Under the pieces are notes generated by a model, which had not been told where the DNA came from, searched no databases, and saw nothing but the letters and a program-made list of their open reading frames with translations. A program made the position numbers and the translations under genes. Shown here one piece after another: positions 62,189 to 64,000 of a DNA stretch of 64,000 nt. Within the stretch, counting starts at the first letter, position 1; every line of letters begins with the position of its first letter. The stretch is from positions 36,023 through 100,022 of the forward strand of contig NZ_AGFG01000042.1 of the NCBI RefSeq assembly GCF_000226255.1. Reading direction: 5' to 3'. The stretch is from Desulfovibrio sp. A2. Lineage in GTDB: Bacteria > Desulfobacterota > Desulfovibrionia > Desulfovibrionales > Desulfovibrionaceae.

Positions 62189-62217
62189 ATTATAGACATC
62201 AATTTTCGCACTGGCAA
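62189..62217 (-). promoter_or_regulatory. Strong sigma-70 promoter of the IscA-like gene
   Basis: On the minus strand TTGCCA, 17 nt, TATAAT: a perfect -10. The 5' leader and promoter are AT-rich, with repeated GATA/TATC dyads (62160-62195) that could bind an iron regulator. Confidence 0.75.
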
Positions 62218-62350
62218 GAAGCAGCGCCCGGCCTTCTCCTGCCGCACGCACCAACCCCTTGCCGCACAAGCCCGCGCGCGTCCTGGCCCGGTGCATTCCA
62301 CGCCTGCCAGCGGGCCCGCCGCGCCCATCGGGCCAGCCGGCCCAGCCAGA

Positions 62351-62959
62351 TCAGCCCCGGCGCGCCGCCGCCACTTCTGCGTGGCGGAAGCAGCTGGTCA
62401 GGTGATCGTTGACCAGCCCCGTGGCCTGCAAATGGGCATAGATCACCGTGGACCCCACGAACTTGAAGCCCAGCCGCTTCAGCTCCTTCGACACCGTGTC
62501 CGAGAGCGGCGTGGTGGCGGGCACCTGAGACAGTTCACGCCACTGGTTGCACACCGGGCGGCCGTCCACGAAGTTCCAGATGAACGCATCGAAGCTGCCG
62601 TGGCGGGCCTGCACGTCCAGGAACAGTCGGGCGTTGCGCACGGCGGCCTCCACCTTCAGGCGGTTGCGCACAATGGCGGCATCGCCCAGCAGCCGCTCCA
62701 CGTCGGCCGGGGTAAACCGGGCCACCACGGCGGGGTCGAACCCGGCGAACAGGCGGCGGTAGCCCTCGCGCTTGCGCAGGATGGTCAGCCACGAAAGCCC
62801 GGCCTGTGCCGCTTCCAGCACCAGGAATTCGAAATGGATGCGGTCGTCGCGCACGGGCACGCCCCACTCGGTATCGTGGTAGGCGATTTCCTCCGGCGTG
62901 CGCGCCCACGGGCAACGCGCCACGTCGCCCCGTCCCTCCACCGTGGCCGCAGCGCTCAT
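62351..62959 (-). CDS. tag: DNA-3-methyladenine glycosylase I
   Basis: 202 residues; the ATG at 62959 overlaps the preceding gene's stop. CPWARTPEEIAYHDTEWGVPVRDD is the Tag N-terminus with Cys and His zinc ligands. AGLSWLTILRKREGYRRLF and NFVDGRPVCNQW follow the family. YAHLQATGLVNDHLTSCFRH carries the second His/Cys pair. It removes 3-methyladenine from alkylated DNA. Length is slightly above the E. coli enzyme (187). Confidence 0.93.
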   Translation of the reverse strand: MSAAATVEGRGDVARCPWARTPEEIAYHDTEWGVPVRDDRIHFEFLVLEAAQAGLSWLTILRKREGYRRLFAGFDPAVVARFTPADVERLLGDAAIVRNRLKVEAAVRNARLFLDVQARHGSFDAFIWNFVDGRPVCNQWRELSQVPATTPLSDTVSKELKRLGFKFVGSTVIYAHLQATGLVNDHLTSCFRHAEVAAARRG

Positions 62960-63435
62960 CGGGCCATCTCCAGCACCAGTTCCCTGTAGGCCGGGTTGCC
63001 GTGCGTCAGCACGTACTGCGGCGCGGGGGTGCGAAACCACACCCGGCCCGTGCCGCCGCCCGTGGCGGGCTCGTACAGGGTGGCTTCGACCACGTAGTTG
63101 CGGCGCTGGTCGATGCGCGCAGCGTCGAAATCGATGCGGTACGGCGCGGGCGCCCGCACCGGCGCGGGCAGTTCCACGCGGGCCAGTTCCACCCCGTCAC
63201 CGCCATCGGTCACGTCCAGCAGGCGCACCTCGCCCTGTACGGTAAGCGGCAGCAGGATGCGCTGGCGAAAGCTCACCGTGCCGCTCAGCGTGGCCAGCGC
63301 GCCGGGCCGGTACAGTTGCAGCTTCTCGCTGCACCCGGCCAGCAGCGCCGCCAGCGCCAGCAACGCGGCCAGCGCCGCGAAGCCGCGCATAGGAAAAGGT
63401 TTTTTCCGTATTGTCGAGCTGTTGCCGTTGGTCAT
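62956..63435 (-). CDS. YbaY-type lipoprotein
   Basis: 159 residues, GGGGAGGACGC upstream. Signal sequence FAALAALLALAALLAGC with lipobox LLAGC, so the Cys at about residue 35 is lipidated. LSGTVSFRQRILLPLTVQGEVRLLDV and the final YVLTHGNPAYRELVLE match the YbaY domain (type III secretion pilotin-like) of periplasmic lipoproteins. It is translationally coupled to tag, which probably reflects operon position rather than function. Confidence 0.8.
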   Translation of the reverse strand: MTNGNSSTIRKKPFPMRGFAALAALLALAALLAGCSEKLQLYRPGALATLSGTVSFRQRILLPLTVQGEVRLLDVTDGGDGVELARVELPAPVRAPAPYRIDFDAARIDQRRNYVVEATLYEPATGGGTGRVWFRTPAPQYVLTHGNPAYRELVLEMAR

Positions 63436-63852
63436 GCGTCCTCCCCGAAGCGTGTGGGTTGATCCATTCCACCACTCCCCTGCCATACCCGCGCGCCCAA
63501 GGCCAGCATTGTGCGACGCACCGGCCTCTTTTCCATTGACTTTGGCACGCCGAATCCTTACTGGTGCATCCGTCGCGAGTCCCATTCACTCCGTTCCGCC
63601 GGGCACCCCCGTCGGCAGCACGCGGCCACTCCGCCCGGCATCGCCGGTCACCCCCCATGCACACCCCCGCTTCGCCCTGTCTTCTCCGCGCCTCCGGCCC
63701 GCCGGGTGGCGCCTTCACGCACGCCGCACCGCCGGGGCATTTCCCCGGCTAACCGCCTGTTCCACATATTTCCGGACATCTTGCCCGCCCCCGCGATTGC
63801 GCCTAGAATGCGCGACGCGGCGCACCTTCCGCACAACCCCCAGGAGACCACC
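63436..63852. other. Divergent intergenic region, promoter only
   Basis: About 415 nt between the YbaY-like and alcohol-dehydrogenase-like genes. It contains the promoter at 63781-63809. A TGGCACG at 63544 resembles half of a sigma-54 site but lacks a proper -12. No gene recognised. Confidence 0.45.
63781..63809 (+). promoter_or_regulatory. Sigma-70 promoter of the alcohol-dehydrogenase-like gene
   Basis: TTGCCC, 17 nt, TAGAAT (5 of 6). The start would be near 63816, about 37 nt before the ATG. Confidence 0.7.
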
Positions 63853-64000
63853 ATGTACCGCAATACCAAGAACGTTCCCTTCTACATCCTCGGCAAGGGT
63901 TCCTTCGCCCAGCTGGGCGATCTTGTGGACGCGCGCCGCGCCGCCGTGGCCGGTCCGGCCGTGTTCTTCGTGGACCACTACTTCCGGGGCCGCGAGCTGG
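63853..64000 (+). CDS. Iron-containing alcohol dehydrogenase-like (KdnB-like), N-terminal fragment
   Basis: Only 49 codons lie in the window; CAGGAG precedes the ATG. MYRNTKNVPFYILGKGSFAQ and AVFFVDHYFRG resemble the start of Fe-ADH family proteins such as KdnB, which oxidises Kdo at C8 in 8-amino-Kdo synthesis (V/F-G-x-GSF-QL pattern). Too little is seen to confirm metal ligands. Confidence 0.6.
   Translation, partial: MYRNTKNVPFYILGKGSFAQLGDLVDARRAAVAGPAVFFVDHYFRGREL

Noticed and set aside
63542-63560. TGGCACG as a possible second sigma-54 promoter
   Set aside because: The -12 region at correct spacing reads ATCCT, lacking the TTGC core.

Overview
The window is high-G+C DNA from a sulfate-reducing deltaproteobacterium of the Desulfovibrio / Nitratidesulfovibrio (D. 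vulgaris) group. The main reason is the block at 26203-42433. It has the order pyruvate:ferredoxin oxidoreductase, lactate permease, D-lactate dehydrogenase plus Fe-S partner, phosphotransacetylase, acetate kinase, DRTGG protein, LutC-like, and LutB/LutA-like fusion, which is the organic-acid oxidation operon of these bacteria (DVU3025-3033 in strain Hildenborough, from memory). No database search was possible; family calls rest on motifs and recall.

Layout. (1) 1-21430: a plus-strand surface-glycan cluster. It has glycosyltransferases and a three-gene set for a UDP-2-acetamido-2,6-dideoxy-L-hexose (1879-4991). Two radical SAM/SPASM proteins, two DegT aminotransferases, an asparagine-synthetase-like amidotransferase, an unassigned Rossmann protein and methyltransferases follow. 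A visibly lower-G+C block (11998-18507) holds deacetylase-like, sulfotransferase-like, WbqC-like, methyltransferase and membrane/GT9 chimera genes. The cluster ends with a WlbA-WbpD fusion and WbpE-like aminotransferase that would make a UDP-2,3-diacetamido uronic acid. A strong terminator closes it. (2) 21545-22877: two small minus-strand genes. (3) 23278-25575: an odd chimera of a periplasmic sensor domain and a sigma-54 activator that lacks Walker A. (4) 25576-26202: control region of the lactate operon, with three GTCCG-N6-CGGAC sites and a -24/-12 promoter. (5) 26203-42494: the lactate-to-acetate operon. (6) 42669-50282: chemoreceptor, DUF342 protein, response regulator with degenerate HD domain, DUF362 protein and rhodanese-ferritin fusion. 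(7) 50688-54626: tRNA-Pro(GGG), an AT-rich patch with a secreted protein, a lone receiver domain, a membrane protein, an HD hydrolase and a hemerythrin-like protein. (8) 55153-59578: a second chemoreceptor and a minus-strand ilvBN operon with a Val-rich leader peptide and attenuator. (9) 59815-64000: tRNA-Thr(GGT), PilZ protein, LOG-family enzyme, IscA/HesB-like protein, Tag glycosylase, YbaY-like lipoprotein and the start of an iron-containing alcohol dehydrogenase.

How the parts work together. Lactate enters by LctP and is oxidised to pyruvate by the GlcD/GlcF-type D-lactate dehydrogenase and the LUD/CCG (Lut-type) L-lactate system. Por converts pyruvate to acetyl-CoA with reduced ferredoxin, and Pta/AckA yield acetate and ATP. 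The best candidates for unusual biology are the sensor/activator chimera next to this operon, the ilvBN attenuator, the lower-G+C glycan block with its membrane-GT9 chimera, and structured intergenic elements near 38344-38498 and 61722-61785.
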